This document shows, piece after piece, positions 7,570 through 15,114 of a stretch of DNA of 42,462 nt. Source of the stretch: Streptomyces turgidiscabies Car8 (GTDB lineage Bacteria > Actinomycetota > Actinomycetes > Streptomycetales > Streptomycetaceae); assembly GCF_000331005.1 (NCBI RefSeq), contig NZ_AEJB01000601.1, positions 1 to 42,462 of the forward strand, given 5' to 3'. Position 1 is the first letter of the stretch; each line of letters begins with the position of its first letter. The notes under the pieces were generated by a model, which made no database searches, was not told where the DNA came from, and worked only from the letters and a program-made list of their open reading frames with translations. A program made the translations under genes and the position numbers.

Positions 7570-7698
7570 ATGCGCCCACCGAACGATCCTCGGCGCACAT
7601 CACTCCATGACGGCCGGTCAGCCCTGTGTTGCTCGGAAACGCCGCTCTCCTCCGGCACCCTGCCCGCCCCCGAGGCAGGAAAGCCGATGACTCCATGA
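7570..7698 (+). CDS. Possible small leader ORF translationally coupled to pabB
   Basis: An ATG at 7570 follows GGAAGGAAAG at ideal spacing and opens a 42-codon frame whose TGA (7696-7698) overlaps the pabB ATG (7695-7697) as ATGA, the arrangement used for translational coupling elsewhere in this cluster. The predicted peptide (beginning MRPPNDPRR, with a Cys-Cys pair) matches nothing I know and its codon bias is weak, so it may be a regulatory leader or chance. The ten bases ACTCCATGAC occur at 7602-7611 and again at 7690-7699. Confidence 0.25.
   Translation: MRPPNDPRRTSLHDGRSALCCSETPLSSGTLPAPEAGKPMTP
7659..7679 (+). promoter_or_regulatory. Hairpin overlapping the pabB ribosome-binding region
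   Basis: CCTGCC (7659-7664) pairs with GGCAGG (7674-7679) around a 9-nt loop. The right arm is part of the purine-rich GGCAGGAAAG that would serve as the Shine-Dalgarno for pabB (ATG 7695). Such a structure could limit independent initiation at pabB and make it depend on translation of the upstream frame. This is inferred from sequence only. Confidence 0.3.
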
Positions 7699-8855
7699 CA
7701 CCACGCACCATTGCAGCACGGTTCGACGACCTGCGGTCCGGTACGGCCTGGGAGTTTCCTCGCGTCGCCAACACCATGGTGGCGACGCGGCCCGAGCAGG
7801 TCGCCCCGGTCCTCGCCGAACTGGAGCGGGCGACGACGAACGGGTGGTGGGCGTTCGGCTTCGTCTCCTACGAGGCAGCTTCCGGGCTGGATCCGAAGCT
7901 GACCACCCATCAACCGCTGGACGGACTACCCCTCGTATGGTTCGGCGTCTGTCAGGAGCCCAGCGTCGTGCGGGTCGTGAGGTGCCCCGAGCCCGGCAGT
8001 TACGACGTCGGGGGCTGGGCCACCGAATGGGGCCCTGAAACCCATCGTGAGCGTGTCGAGGCCGTCCGGCGGCACATCGCCGCCGGAGAGACCTACCAGT
8101 GCAATCTGACCACCCGGATGTCGGGCGAGGCGAAGGGCGAACTGCCCGCGTTCTACGCCGATCTCGCCCTCGGGCAGAAGGGGTCGTACAACGCCTACCT
8201 CGACCTGGGCCGCTTCGTCGTCGCCAGCGCCAGCCCGGAACTGTTCTTCGAGATCAGGGACGAGCTGGTGCACATGCGGCCCATGAAGGGAACGGCACCA
8301 CGTGGTGACACGCCGGCCGAGGACGCACGGATCGTCGCCGAACTGCGGGCCAGCGCCAAGGAACGCGCCGAGAACATCATGATCGTGGATCTGGTGCGCA
8401 ACGACCTCGCACGGATCGCCACGACAGGCAGTGTGCGGGTCCCGTCCCTGTGCCGGGCCGAGCAGTACGAGACCGTGCACCAGCTCACGTCCGACGTCAC
8501 GGCCGGCCTACGGCCTGACGCCGGTCTCGCCGACGTGTTCCGCGCGCTTTTCCCGTGCGGCTCGGTGACCGGTGCCCCCAAGCAGCGCACTATGGAGATC
8601 ATCCGCGATCTCGAGGACGGGCCACGGGGGCTCTACTGCGGTGCGGTCGGAATGGTCGCGCCCGCAGGCGCGCCGTTCCGCGCCCGGTTCAGTGTCGCCA
8701 TCCGCACCGTGCTGATCGACCGGGACACCGGTGTCGCGACCTACGGAACCGGCGGCGGGATCACCTGGGGTTCCGAACCATCGGCGGAGTACGCCGAGCT
8801 TCAGGCCAAAGCCGAGGTGCTCATGAGGTGCCTCCGGCCGGGGGTGCCGGGGTAG
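7695..8855 (+). CDS. pabB: Aminodeoxychorismate synthase component I (para-aminobenzoate synthase)
   Basis: PabB makes 4-amino-4-deoxychorismate from chorismate for p-aminobenzoate and folate synthesis. The 386-aa product has the chorismate-binding fold: GETYQCNLT, SASPELFFE, MRPMKGTAPRG with Lys198 (the KGT lysine is typical of PabB, where TrpE has Ala), NIMIVDLVRNDL, CGSVTGAPK and the C-terminal YGTGGGITWGS. No PabA amidotransferase or PabC lyase is fused or adjacent, so it would use a general PabA/TrpG or ammonia. I chose the ATG at 7695 because the preceding 23 in-frame codons show no conservation. It is the first plus-strand gene of the cluster; its role beside ligM is presumably to enlarge the folate pool. 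Confidence 0.88.
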   Translation: MTPRTIAARFDDLRSGTAWEFPRVANTMVATRPEQVAPVLAELERATTNGWWAFGFVSYEAASGLDPKLTTHQPLDGLPLVWFGVCQEPSVVRVVRCPEPGSYDVGGWATEWGPETHRERVEAVRRHIAAGETYQCNLTTRMSGEAKGELPAFYADLALGQKGSYNAYLDLGRFVVASASPELFFEIRDELVHMRPMKGTAPRGDTPAEDARIVAELRASAKERAENIMIVDLVRNDLARIATTGSVRVPSLCRAEQYETVHQLTSDVTAGLRPDAGLADVFRALFPCGSVTGAPKQRTMEIIRDLEDGPRGLYCGAVGMVAPAGAPFRARFSVAIRTVLIDRDTGVATYGTGGGITWGSEPSAEYAELQAKAEVLMRCLRPGVPG

Positions 8856-9254
8856 CGGCGGGTTCGCCACCGACATCCCGGTCATTTGTCGCGCCCTAAT
8901 CGGTCGGGATGCCCGACGAAACCCGGTCGTTGATTCGCTCTACTGGTGGAGGCGGTACTACCGGTTCCCGCCACGCAAGCACAGGGCTTTGGCAGTGGTC
9001 CGATCGCGGGGGCCCATCCCTCATCCGTCCAGGCCTCTGTCCCTGCCTCCTCCCGGTTTCCGCGAGTCCGGGAACGACTCTCGGCAACCGACCGTGAATC
9101 GCCACCACCGGGCGAAGTCCCGGACAACGGTCGCCCGCCCAACACGTGCCCGGGAAGCCCACGGTCACCACGTGCTACCGACTCGCCTGCGCCCGCAGTG
9201 ACTTGAGCCGGACGAGACATCTCCCACGCCCGTAGGAAGGAACGACACAAGACC
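8856..9254. other. Intergenic region between pabB and metF; possible promoter/terminator
   Basis: No gene is supported in these 399 bases. GTCGGG-ATG-CCCGAC (8903-8917) is a 6-3-6 inverted repeat about 50 nt after the pabB stop, either a small hairpin or an operator. Two CACGTG palindromes occur near 9145 and 9170. The length of the gap suggests that metF starts its own transcript. GGAAGGA lies upstream of the metF ATG. Confidence 0.4.
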
Positions 9255-10151
9255 ATGACCACACAGCGGGAAGACGCCGTCTCCCGGCGCAGGCGCACTC
9301 ATCTCGTCGACCTGGTGCGCAACATCAGCTACGAGGTGATGCCGTTCAAGAACACCGAACGGGACGTGCTTCACAGTGTGCCGACCGAGGTCCCGCTGAC
9401 GGTCACGGTGACCGAGGCAAAAGGGATCGACGCGACGCTGGACCTCACGGAACGGCTGAAGCGGCACGGCTATGCCGTGTCGCCCCACTTGCCGGCACGT
9501 CAGTTCGTGGACAAGGAGCACGTCGCCGACGTCATGGCCCGTCTCAAGGAGTCGCAGATCGAGTCGGTGTTCGTGGTCGGCGGCGACGCGCCGAAGCCGG
9601 CGGGCGCCTTCCCGGACGCGTTCGGGCTGCTCCGGGCCATGGAGGAGATGGGTCACCCCTTTGGAACGGTCGGCATCGGCGGTTATCCCGAGGGCCACCC
9701 CGCCATCCCGCAGGAAGCCCTGGAACTGGCTCTGCAGCAGAAGGCGCCACTGGCCTCCCGGATACTCACCCAGATCTGCTTCGACGCCACGACGACCGCG
9801 AACTGGGCAGCGGGAGTGGCGGGGACGGGAGTCGGCCTCCCCGTATACGTCGGAATGCCCGGCCCGGTGAACCGGCAGAAGCTGATGCGGATCTCGGCCG
9901 GCATCGGACTCGGCCAGTCGGCGCGGTTCCTGCAGAAGCAGCAGAGCCTGCTGTGGCGGTTCCTCCTGCCGGGCGGCTACAACCCGACGAAGCTGGCGAA
10001 GAAACTGGGAGCCGCCGTGTCGCAGAGCGACGGCAACATCCGCGGGCTGCACATCTTCACCTTCAACGAACTCAGGCAGACCGAACTCTGGCGACAGCGA
10101 CTCCTCTCGGCCGTCTCCGCTCAGACCTCCGAAAGGGACGATTGGTCATGA
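9255..10151 (+). CDS. metF: 5,10-methylenetetrahydrofolate reductase
   Basis: MetF interconverts 5-methyl-THF and 5,10-methylene-THF with a flavin. In O-demethylation it runs in the oxidative direction, taking the 5-methyl-THF made by LigM. The 298-aa TIM-barrel protein shows SYEVMPFKN near the N-terminus (the Glu is the family's acid), VTVTEAKGID, FVVGGDAPKPAG, GIGGYPEGHP, TQICFDA and GLPVYVGMPGPV. It opens the compact plus-strand operon and overlaps purU by 4 nt. A housekeeping MetF is expected elsewhere, so this copy is probably dedicated. In Sphingobium the ligM locus also carries metF. Confidence 0.92.
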   Translation: MTTQREDAVSRRRRTHLVDLVRNISYEVMPFKNTERDVLHSVPTEVPLTVTVTEAKGIDATLDLTERLKRHGYAVSPHLPARQFVDKEHVADVMARLKESQIESVFVVGGDAPKPAGAFPDAFGLLRAMEEMGHPFGTVGIGGYPEGHPAIPQEALELALQQKAPLASRILTQICFDATTTANWAAGVAGTGVGLPVYVGMPGPVNRQKLMRISAGIGLGQSARFLQKQQSLLWRFLLPGGYNPTKLAKKLGAAVSQSDGNIRGLHIFTFNELRQTELWRQRLLSAVSAQTSERDDWS

Positions 10152-11020
10152 CCGAGCAGATCCACGACCCCGACTACGGCCGCCTGATCGTCCAGGGCGC
10201 CGACCGGCCCGGCATCGTCGCCAGTGTCTCGGGAGCGCTCACCGAGTACGGGGCCAACATCGTCTCACTCGACCAGTCGTCGAGTGACCCCGTGGGCGGG
10301 CGTTTCTTCCAGCGCACGGAGTTCCGGCTGCCTGGCCTGTCAGGACGGCTGGACGAGCTCGACGAAGCCCTGCGGACGAGGCTGGGCGAGCAACTGGGCC
10401 TGGATTTCAGGCTGGTGGAGGCGCGACGCCGTAAACGCGTGGCCCTCCTGGTGTCGAAGACCGACCACTGTCTGCTCGACCTGCTGTGGCGCCAACGCCG
10501 CGGTGAACTCCAGATGGACGTGCCGATGGTGATCTCCAACCACCCCGATCTCGGCGACGAGGTCCGGCAGTTCGGTATCCCCTTCTTCCACGTACCCGTG
10601 GCGAAGGACGACAAGACCGCCGCCGAGAAGGAGAAGCTCAACCTCCTGAAGGGCAACGTGGACCTGGTCGTCCTGGCCCGCTACATGCAGATCCTCTCCG
10701 GTGACTTCCTCGCGGACCTCGACGCCCCGGTCATCAACATCCACCACTCCTTCCTGCCCGCGTTCATGGGGGCGGGGCCCTATCAACGGGCCAAGGAACG
10801 GGGCGTGAAGCTGGTCGGCGCGACAGCGCACTACGTGACCGAGGACCTCGACGAGGGACCGATCATCGAGCAGGACGTGGTCCGTGTCTCGCACCGGGAG
10901 TCCGCAGGCGAACTACAGCGCCAGGGCGCCGACGTCGAGCGGCTCGTGCTGTCCCGCGCCGTCGGCTGGCACTGCGAGGACCGCGTCATCCGGGACGGCA
11001 ACACCACCGTCGTGTTCTAG
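10148..11020 (+). CDS. purU: Formyltetrahydrofolate deformylase
   Basis: PurU hydrolyses 10-formyl-THF to formate and free THF. The 290-aa protein has an N-terminal ACT domain (LIVQGADRPGIVASVSGAL, about residues 13-31) and a formyl-transferase-like hydrolase domain with VISNHPDL, VLARYMQILS, INIHHSFLPAF (catalytic Asn and His) and VGATAHYVTEDLDEGPIIEQD (catalytic Asp). Its ATG overlaps the metF stop. Here it takes the place that LigH, an ATP-forming formyl-THF ligase, has in the Sphingobium ligM locus. It therefore closes the THF cycle without ATP recovery but irreversibly. The ACT domain, classically responsive to Met/Gly balance in E. coli, may tune flux. Confidence 0.92.
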   Translation: MTEQIHDPDYGRLIVQGADRPGIVASVSGALTEYGANIVSLDQSSSDPVGGRFFQRTEFRLPGLSGRLDELDEALRTRLGEQLGLDFRLVEARRRKRVALLVSKTDHCLLDLLWRQRRGELQMDVPMVISNHPDLGDEVRQFGIPFFHVPVAKDDKTAAEKEKLNLLKGNVDLVVLARYMQILSGDFLADLDAPVINIHHSFLPAFMGAGPYQRAKERGVKLVGATAHYVTEDLDEGPIIEQDVVRVSHRESAGELQRQGADVERLVLSRAVGWHCEDRVIRDGNTTVVF

Positions 11021-11037
11021 GAGTTCTGGGAGATCTA

Positions 11038-11916
11038 GTGACTGCACAGATTCTCGACGGCCGGGCCGTGTCGGCAGCTCTCCTGGAGCGGGTACGACGG
11101 GAGGTGTCCGAGTTCGTCGGCGAGCACGGGCGCGTTCCCGTCCTGGCAACCGTTCTGGTGGGCGACGACCCCGCGTCCCACACCTATGTCCGTATGAAGG
11201 CCAACCGCTCGGCCAAGGTCGGCATACAGTCCCGACGCATCGAACTGGACGCCGGGATCACCACGGAGACGCTGGTGAAGCAGATCCGTGAACTGTCCGA
11301 GGACCCGGAGGTCGACGGAATTCTCCTCCAGCATCCGGTGTCGGACCACATCGACGAGCGGGCCGCGTTCGAGGCCATCGACCCGGGTAAGGACGTCGAC
11401 GGCGTCACCCGGACGTCGTTCGCCACCACGGCGTTCGGGGAGGGCGGGTTCAAGTCCGCCACCCCGGGCGGCATCATGGCGCTGCTCGACGCGTACGACA
11501 TCCCGCTCTTGGGGAAGCACGCGGTGGTCGTCGGCCGCAGCGCGATCCTCGGCAGGCCCGTGGGCATGCTGCTGCTGACCCAGGACGCCACCGTCACCTA
11601 CTGCCACTCCCGCACGGTCGGCCTCGCCGAACGCGTCGCCGAAGCGGACGTAGTCGTCGCGGCCGTAGGCCGGCCGGGCCTGATCCGCGGCGAGTGGATC
11701 AAACCCGGTGCCGTTGTCGTCGACGCCGGCTACGCGGACGACAGCGGGGACGTGGAGTACGAGGCGGCCGCCGAGCGGGCGTCGTACATCACTCCCGTGC
11801 CGGGCGGCGTCGGCCCCATGACCATCGCCACCCTGCTCGCCCAGACCGTCCGGGCGGCACGGCAGCGCGAGGCGGCGCATCGGCCCGGCACAACTCCCGA
11901 GAGGGTACGACGATGA
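11038..11916 (+). CDS. folD: Bifunctional methylenetetrahydrofolate dehydrogenase / methenyltetrahydrofolate cyclohydrolase
   Basis: FolD oxidises 5,10-methylene-THF to methenyl-THF and hydrates it to 10-formyl-THF, linking MetF to PurU. The 292-aa product starts at GTG after GGAG. It shows the Tyr50-x-x-x-Lys54 catalytic pair in YVRMK, GILLQHPVS (usually LQLPLP), IDPGKDVDG, a Rossmann motif in VVVGRSAILGRP, DAGYADDSGDVEY and the signature PVPGGVGPMT. The altered LLQHPVS and the Ala-Ile-Leu in the nucleotide loop are small departures from housekeeping FolD and fit a specialised paralog. Its stop overlaps the ligA start (ATGA), so the C1 and ring-cleavage genes are translationally coupled. Confidence 0.93.
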   Translation: MTAQILDGRAVSAALLERVRREVSEFVGEHGRVPVLATVLVGDDPASHTYVRMKANRSAKVGIQSRRIELDAGITTETLVKQIRELSEDPEVDGILLQHPVSDHIDERAAFEAIDPGKDVDGVTRTSFATTAFGEGGFKSATPGGIMALLDAYDIPLLGKHAVVVGRSAILGRPVGMLLLTQDATVTYCHSRTVGLAERVAEADVVVAAVGRPGLIRGEWIKPGAVVVDAGYADDSGDVEYEAAAERASYITPVPGGVGPMTIATLLAQTVRAARQREAAHRPGTTPERVRR

Positions 11917-12257
11917 CGCAGGCGCGGGACAACTACCTGCTCGACCTGTCGGCGAGCAGGCGCGGCTACGCGATCAACCGGATGTGCGGGTCGCTGGCGG
12001 ACGAGGCGAACCGGCGGCTGTTCAGCGAGGACGAGGCGGCCTACTGCGACGCCTACAAGCTCAACGCGGAGCAGAGGAAGGCGATTCTGGAACGCGACTG
12101 GACCGCGATGCTGGACCTGGGCGCGTCCATCTTCTACACGTTCAAGCTCGCCGTGCTGGACAAGAAGTCCATGCAGTACCTCGGCGGAGTGTTCACGGGA
12201 ATGTCGGCCGAGGAGTTCACCGCGGCCATGGTGTCCGGAGGGCGGAAGTTTGGCTGA
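11913..12257 (+). CDS. ligA: Protocatechuate 4,5-dioxygenase alpha-subunit-like protein
   Basis: LigA is the small helical subunit that caps the LigB active site in the class III extradiol dioxygenase. The 114-aa product (Sphingobium LigA is about 139) has the expected helical composition with RRGYAINRMCGSL, RRLFSEDEAAYCDAYKLN and a C-terminal GMSAEEFTAAMVSGGRKFG. It overlaps folD by 4 nt and ligB by 8 nt. Protocatechuate meta-cleavage is uncommon in actinomycetes, which normally use PcaGH ortho-cleavage, so LigAB together with LigM points to a transferred or specialised pathway. A substrate other than protocatechuate (gallate, 3-O-methylgallate) is possible. Confidence 0.87.
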   Translation: MTQARDNYLLDLSASRRGYAINRMCGSLADEANRRLFSEDEAAYCDAYKLNAEQRKAILERDWTAMLDLGASIFYTFKLAVLDKKSMQYLGGVFTGMSAEEFTAAMVSGGRKFG

Positions 12258-13101
12258 GGTGATCTGGGGTCTGGCGACGTCGCACGTCCCGTCGATCGGC
12301 GCCGCGATGGACCACGGCAAGACGCAGGAGCCGTACTGGAGGCCGTTGTTCGACGGCTATGGACCCGCGCGGGAGTGGATGGCCGAACACCGGCCCGACA
12401 TCGCGGTGATCGTGTACAACGACCATGCCAACGCGGTCGATCTGGACCTGATACCCGCCTTCGGAATCGGTACCGCCGAGTCCTACGACGTGGCCGACGA
12501 GGGCTGGGGACGCAGGCCGGTACCACCCGTGGTGGGCGCTCCGGAGCTGAGCGAGCACCTCGTGACCGAGCTCATGGACGAGTCGTTCGACATCGCCACC
12601 TTCCACCGGCTGAACGTCGACCACGGCCTCACCGTTCCGCTGTCCGTGTACTGCCCCGACCCTGGTGAGGCGTGGCCCTGCGCGGTCGTGCCCGTACTGG
12701 TGAACGTGATCCAGTACCCGCAGCCCACGGCGGCCCGCTGCTACGCGCTGGGGCAGGCTCTCGGGCGGGCGATCCGTTCGTTCCCGCAGGACGTCAAGGT
12801 GGCCGTGTTCGGCACGGGCGGCATGTCGCACCAGCTGGCCGGTGCTCGCGCCGGGCTCATCAACGAAGAGTTCGACCGCATGTTCCTGCAGGCGATCGAG
12901 AGTGAGCCCGAGAAGCTCGCGGCGCTCACCCGCGAAGAGTACGTCCGCGAGGCGGGCACCGAGGGCATCGAGCTGATCATGTGGCTCATCATGCGCGGGG
13001 CACTGAGCGAGAACATCGCCCGGGTCCACGAGACCTACCACGTACCCGCCTCCAACACGGCCGCCGCGCTCGCGTTGTTCGAAGACCTGGGGGCGAAGTG
13101 A
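12250..13101 (+). CDS. ligB: Protocatechuate 4,5-dioxygenase-like extradiol ring-cleavage dioxygenase, beta (catalytic) subunit
   Basis: LigB is the Fe(II) catalytic subunit that opens a catechol ring beside the two hydroxyls. The 283-aa product keeps the metal-ligand histidines His12 (TSHVPSIG) and His59 (YNDHAN), the acid-base His194 in GTGGMSHQLAG, and a GTEGIEL segment (Glu238/Glu241) where the third ligand falls in LigB (Glu242). The start is TTG at 12250, supported by GGAGGG seven bases upstream and the 8-nt overlap with ligA. The immediate substrate would be the phenol formed by LigM. The next steps known from Sphingobium (LigC, LigI, LigU, LigJ, LigK) are not in the window. Confidence 0.9.
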   Translation: MAEVIWGLATSHVPSIGAAMDHGKTQEPYWRPLFDGYGPAREWMAEHRPDIAVIVYNDHANAVDLDLIPAFGIGTAESYDVADEGWGRRPVPPVVGAPELSEHLVTELMDESFDIATFHRLNVDHGLTVPLSVYCPDPGEAWPCAVVPVLVNVIQYPQPTAARCYALGQALGRAIRSFPQDVKVAVFGTGGMSHQLAGARAGLINEEFDRMFLQAIESEPEKLAALTREEYVREAGTEGIELIMWLIMRGALSENIARVHETYHVPASNTAAALALFEDLGAK

Positions 13102-13805
13102 GTACGTTCGTACTGGTTCACGGTGCCTGGCACGGCGGCTGGGCCTGGCAGCGGGTGACCCGGGCACTCCGCGAGGCCGGCCACGACGTCCACGCGCCGA
13201 CCCTCACCGGGGTGAGCGACCGCGCCCACCTGGCAGGCCCAGCCGTGGGGCTGTCGACCCACGTCCAGGACGTGGTGGCGCTGATCGAGGCGTACGACCT
13301 GGACGACGTGGTGCTGGTGGGCCACAGCTACGCCGGCCAGGTGGTCACGGGGGTCGCCGACCGCCTCCCGCACCGGCTGGCCAGGCGGGTGTACCTGGAC
13401 GCCTTCGTGGGCCAGGACGGGGACGCCGCGATCGACCTGCTGCCGGAGACGGTGGCCGGACACTACCGGGAATCGGTCGCCGGCCCCGGCTTCGGCTGGC
13501 TCATCCCCGTGCGCTCGTTGACCGTGCTCGGCGTGACGGATCAGTCGGACCTGGACTGGCTGACTCCGCGCCTGACCCCGCACCCCTGGCTCGGCTACAC
13601 CGAGCCGCTGCGACTCACAGGCGCCGGCGAGTCGGTGCCCGCCACGTACGTCGAGTGCACCGACTGGATGCGGGTCTTCCAGCCCCACGCGGAAAAGGCC
13701 GCGGCCCTCGGCTGGCCCGTCCACCACATCGCCACCGGCCACGAGGCGATGGTCACCGCACCCGAAGAGCTTGCCGGGCTGTTGCTCGCCATATCCGCGC
13801 CCTGA
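13098..13805 (+). CDS. Alpha/beta hydrolase of the methyl-esterase (MES/SABP2-like) type
   Basis: This 235-aa alpha/beta hydrolase starts at GTG overlapping the ligB stop (GTGA). It opens with FVLVHGAWHGGWAW, the oxyanion-hole segment characteristic of the plant methyl-salicylate-esterase-like family. It has the nucleophile Ser77 in VGHSYAG and catalytic His215 in ATGHEAM. In context it should act on the LigAB product. If the dioxygenase cleaves 3-O-methylgallate the product is a methyl ester, which in Sphingobium needs an isomerase and a methylesterase (DesC/DesD). This gene plus the isomerase-like gene that follows could fill those roles. The family is clear; the substrate is inference. Confidence 0.82.
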   Translation: MSTFVLVHGAWHGGWAWQRVTRALREAGHDVHAPTLTGVSDRAHLAGPAVGLSTHVQDVVALIEAYDLDDVVLVGHSYAGQVVTGVADRLPHRLARRVYLDAFVGQDGDAAIDLLPETVAGHYRESVAGPGFGWLIPVRSLTVLGVTDQSDLDWLTPRLTPHPWLGYTEPLRLTGAGESVPATYVECTDWMRVFQPHAEKAAALGWPVHHIATGHEAMVTAPEELAGLLLAISAP

Positions 13806-13816
13806 GGAGGGACACC

Positions 13817-14098
13817 ATGGAATTCCTGGTCCGCACGGAGAACCTCCTGCCGCCCGACACACCGGACGACACCCGCGAGCAGCTCCGCAAGGCCGAACGG
13901 GAGCGTGCCATGGAGCTGCGCCAGGCGGGCGTCCTCAAGCGACTGTGGCGGGTCCCCGGCCGTAACGCCACCATCGGCCTGTACGAGGCCGAGGACCCCG
14001 CCGCCCTGCATGACGCGCTGACCTCACTGCCCCTGTGGAAGTGGATGGACGTGACCGTGGAAGCCCTCGGCGCGCATCCCCAGGAACAGAAGAGGTAG
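13817..14098 (+). CDS. Muconolactone delta-isomerase-family small protein
   Basis: This 93-aa protein has the ferredoxin-like muconolactone-isomerase pattern: MEFLVRTE at the N-terminus, a central charged helix (ERAMELRQAGVLKRLWRVPGR), and DALTSLPLWKWMDVTVEAL near the C-terminus, as in catC products. The ATG at 13817 follows GAGGAGGGA; an in-frame extension to 13655 overlaps the hydrolase and is not needed. Muconolactone isomerase belongs to ortho-cleavage, but the adjacent dioxygenase is meta-cleaving, so the normal substrate is not expected. A double-bond or tautomer isomerase of the LigAB product (oxalomesaconate-like or its methyl ester) fits the position better. That function is inferred only. 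Confidence 0.78.
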   Translation: MEFLVRTENLLPPDTPDDTREQLRKAERERAMELRQAGVLKRLWRVPGRNATIGLYEAEDPAALHDALTSLPLWKWMDVTVEALGAHPQEQKR

Positions 14099-14113
14099 CG
14101 CCCACACGAACGG

Positions 14114-14149
14114 CGCGCCGCCGGCGCCGACGTCACCACCGGCGGCGCG
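14114..14149 (+). terminator. GC-rich hairpin after the isomerase-like gene
   Basis: CGCGCCGCCGG (14114-14124) pairs exactly with CCGGCGGCGCG (14139-14149) across a 14-nt loop, 15 nt after the isomerase-like stop. There is no T-tract. It may end or attenuate transcription before folP. Confidence 0.5.
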
Positions 14150-14203
14150 TCTCCTGCACCCCGCACAGACGCGTTCGCGGCCTCCCGCGCGATGGGACCC
14201 TTC

Positions 14204-15031
14204 ATGAACGAACACCCCGCAGCTCTCGTCCACTCGGCTGTCGCCCGGCCCGATGTAGGGCCGATGCGCGTGATGGGCATAGTCAACGCGACCCCCGACT
14301 CGTTCTGGTCGGGCAGCAGGTTCGACACGGCGGAGCGCGCCATCTCGGTCGGCCGACGCATGTTCGAGCAGGGGGCCTGGACAGTCGATGTCGGCGGAGA
14401 GTCGACACGGCCGGGTGCCGTACCCGTCTCACCTGCGGAGGAATGCGACCGGGTCATACCGGTGGTGACCCGCTTGTCGGACGCGGGGCGTGTCTCGGTG
14501 GACACCCGGCATCCCGAGGTGGCCGAGGCAGCGGTACGAGCGGGCGCGTCGATCATCAACGACGTCTCCGGCACTCTGTACGGACTCGCCGGCCGCCTCG
14601 GGGTCGGCTACGTCGGTATGCATGCCCACACCGTGCCCGTCCGCCCGGGAGCAAGCCCTGTCTACGACAACGTCCACGCTGACATCGCCTCCTACCTCCG
14701 GACGCTGGCGCACGCGGCCGAGGAGAAGGGCGTGCGCGAGACGTGGATCGACCCCGGGATCGGATTCGGCAAGAGGACCGCCGACAACCTGGAACTCCTC
14801 CGACAGCTCCCAGCCCTCTGCTCACTGGGCGTCCCCGTCCTCCTCGGTGTCAGCCGGAAGTCCTTCCTCGGCAACGTGACCGGCCGGCGGGTCGACGACC
14901 GTCTGGCGGGTTCGCTGGCCACCATCGCTCCCGCCTGGTGCGCGGGCGTCGATGTCATCCGGGTACACGACGTCGCCGAGACGATGGACACGATCGCTCT
15001 GTTGAACGCCGTCTGGGGACAAGGGCTCTGA
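14204..15031 (+). CDS. folP: Dihydropteroate synthase
   Basis: FolP joins p-aminobenzoate to 6-hydroxymethyl-dihydropterin diphosphate to make dihydropteroate. Family motifs are intact: VMGIVNATPDSF, DVGGESTRPGA, RAGASIINDVSG, DPGIGFGKRT with NLELL, and GVSRKSFLG. The protein is about 275 aa, normal length. Starts are possible at 14192, 14204 (GGGA upstream, chosen) and 14264. It is the last gene in the plus-strand run, 105 nt after the isomerase-like gene and beyond a hairpin. As with pabB, an extra folate-synthesis gene beside LigM suggests that O-demethylation needs a larger THF pool. A divergent or sulfonamide-resistant DHPS paralog is a conceivable alternative. Confidence 0.9.
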   Translation: MNEHPAALVHSAVARPDVGPMRVMGIVNATPDSFWSGSRFDTAERAISVGRRMFEQGAWTVDVGGESTRPGAVPVSPAEECDRVIPVVTRLSDAGRVSVDTRHPEVAEAAVRAGASIINDVSGTLYGLAGRLGVGYVGMHAHTVPVRPGASPVYDNVHADIASYLRTLAHAAEEKGVRETWIDPGIGFGKRTADNLELLRQLPALCSLGVPVLLGVSRKSFLGNVTGRRVDDRLAGSLATIAPAWCAGVDVIRVHDVAETMDTIALLNAVWGQGL

Positions 15032-15114
15032 CAGCAAGACTGGAATTTCCCAGGTGCCCGACGCGGCGCCCTGCAACAGGCCGTGGGCTCCCCTTCGCTG
15101 AAGGACAACAGAAA

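Noticed and set aside
7600..7694. Possible cobalamin, folate or ZTP riboswitch before pabB
   Set aside because: I could not match conserved core bases by eye; only a simple hairpin is supported. A covariance-model search would decide.
13817..14098. True catechol ortho-pathway muconolactone isomerase (catC)
   Set aside because: No catA, catB or other ortho-cleavage gene is present and the neighbouring dioxygenase is extradiol. The family holds but the classical function is unlikely.
14192..14203. Earlier ATG for folP at 14192
   Set aside because: There is no purine-rich ribosome site upstream. ATG 14204 has GGGA. Kept as an alternative only.
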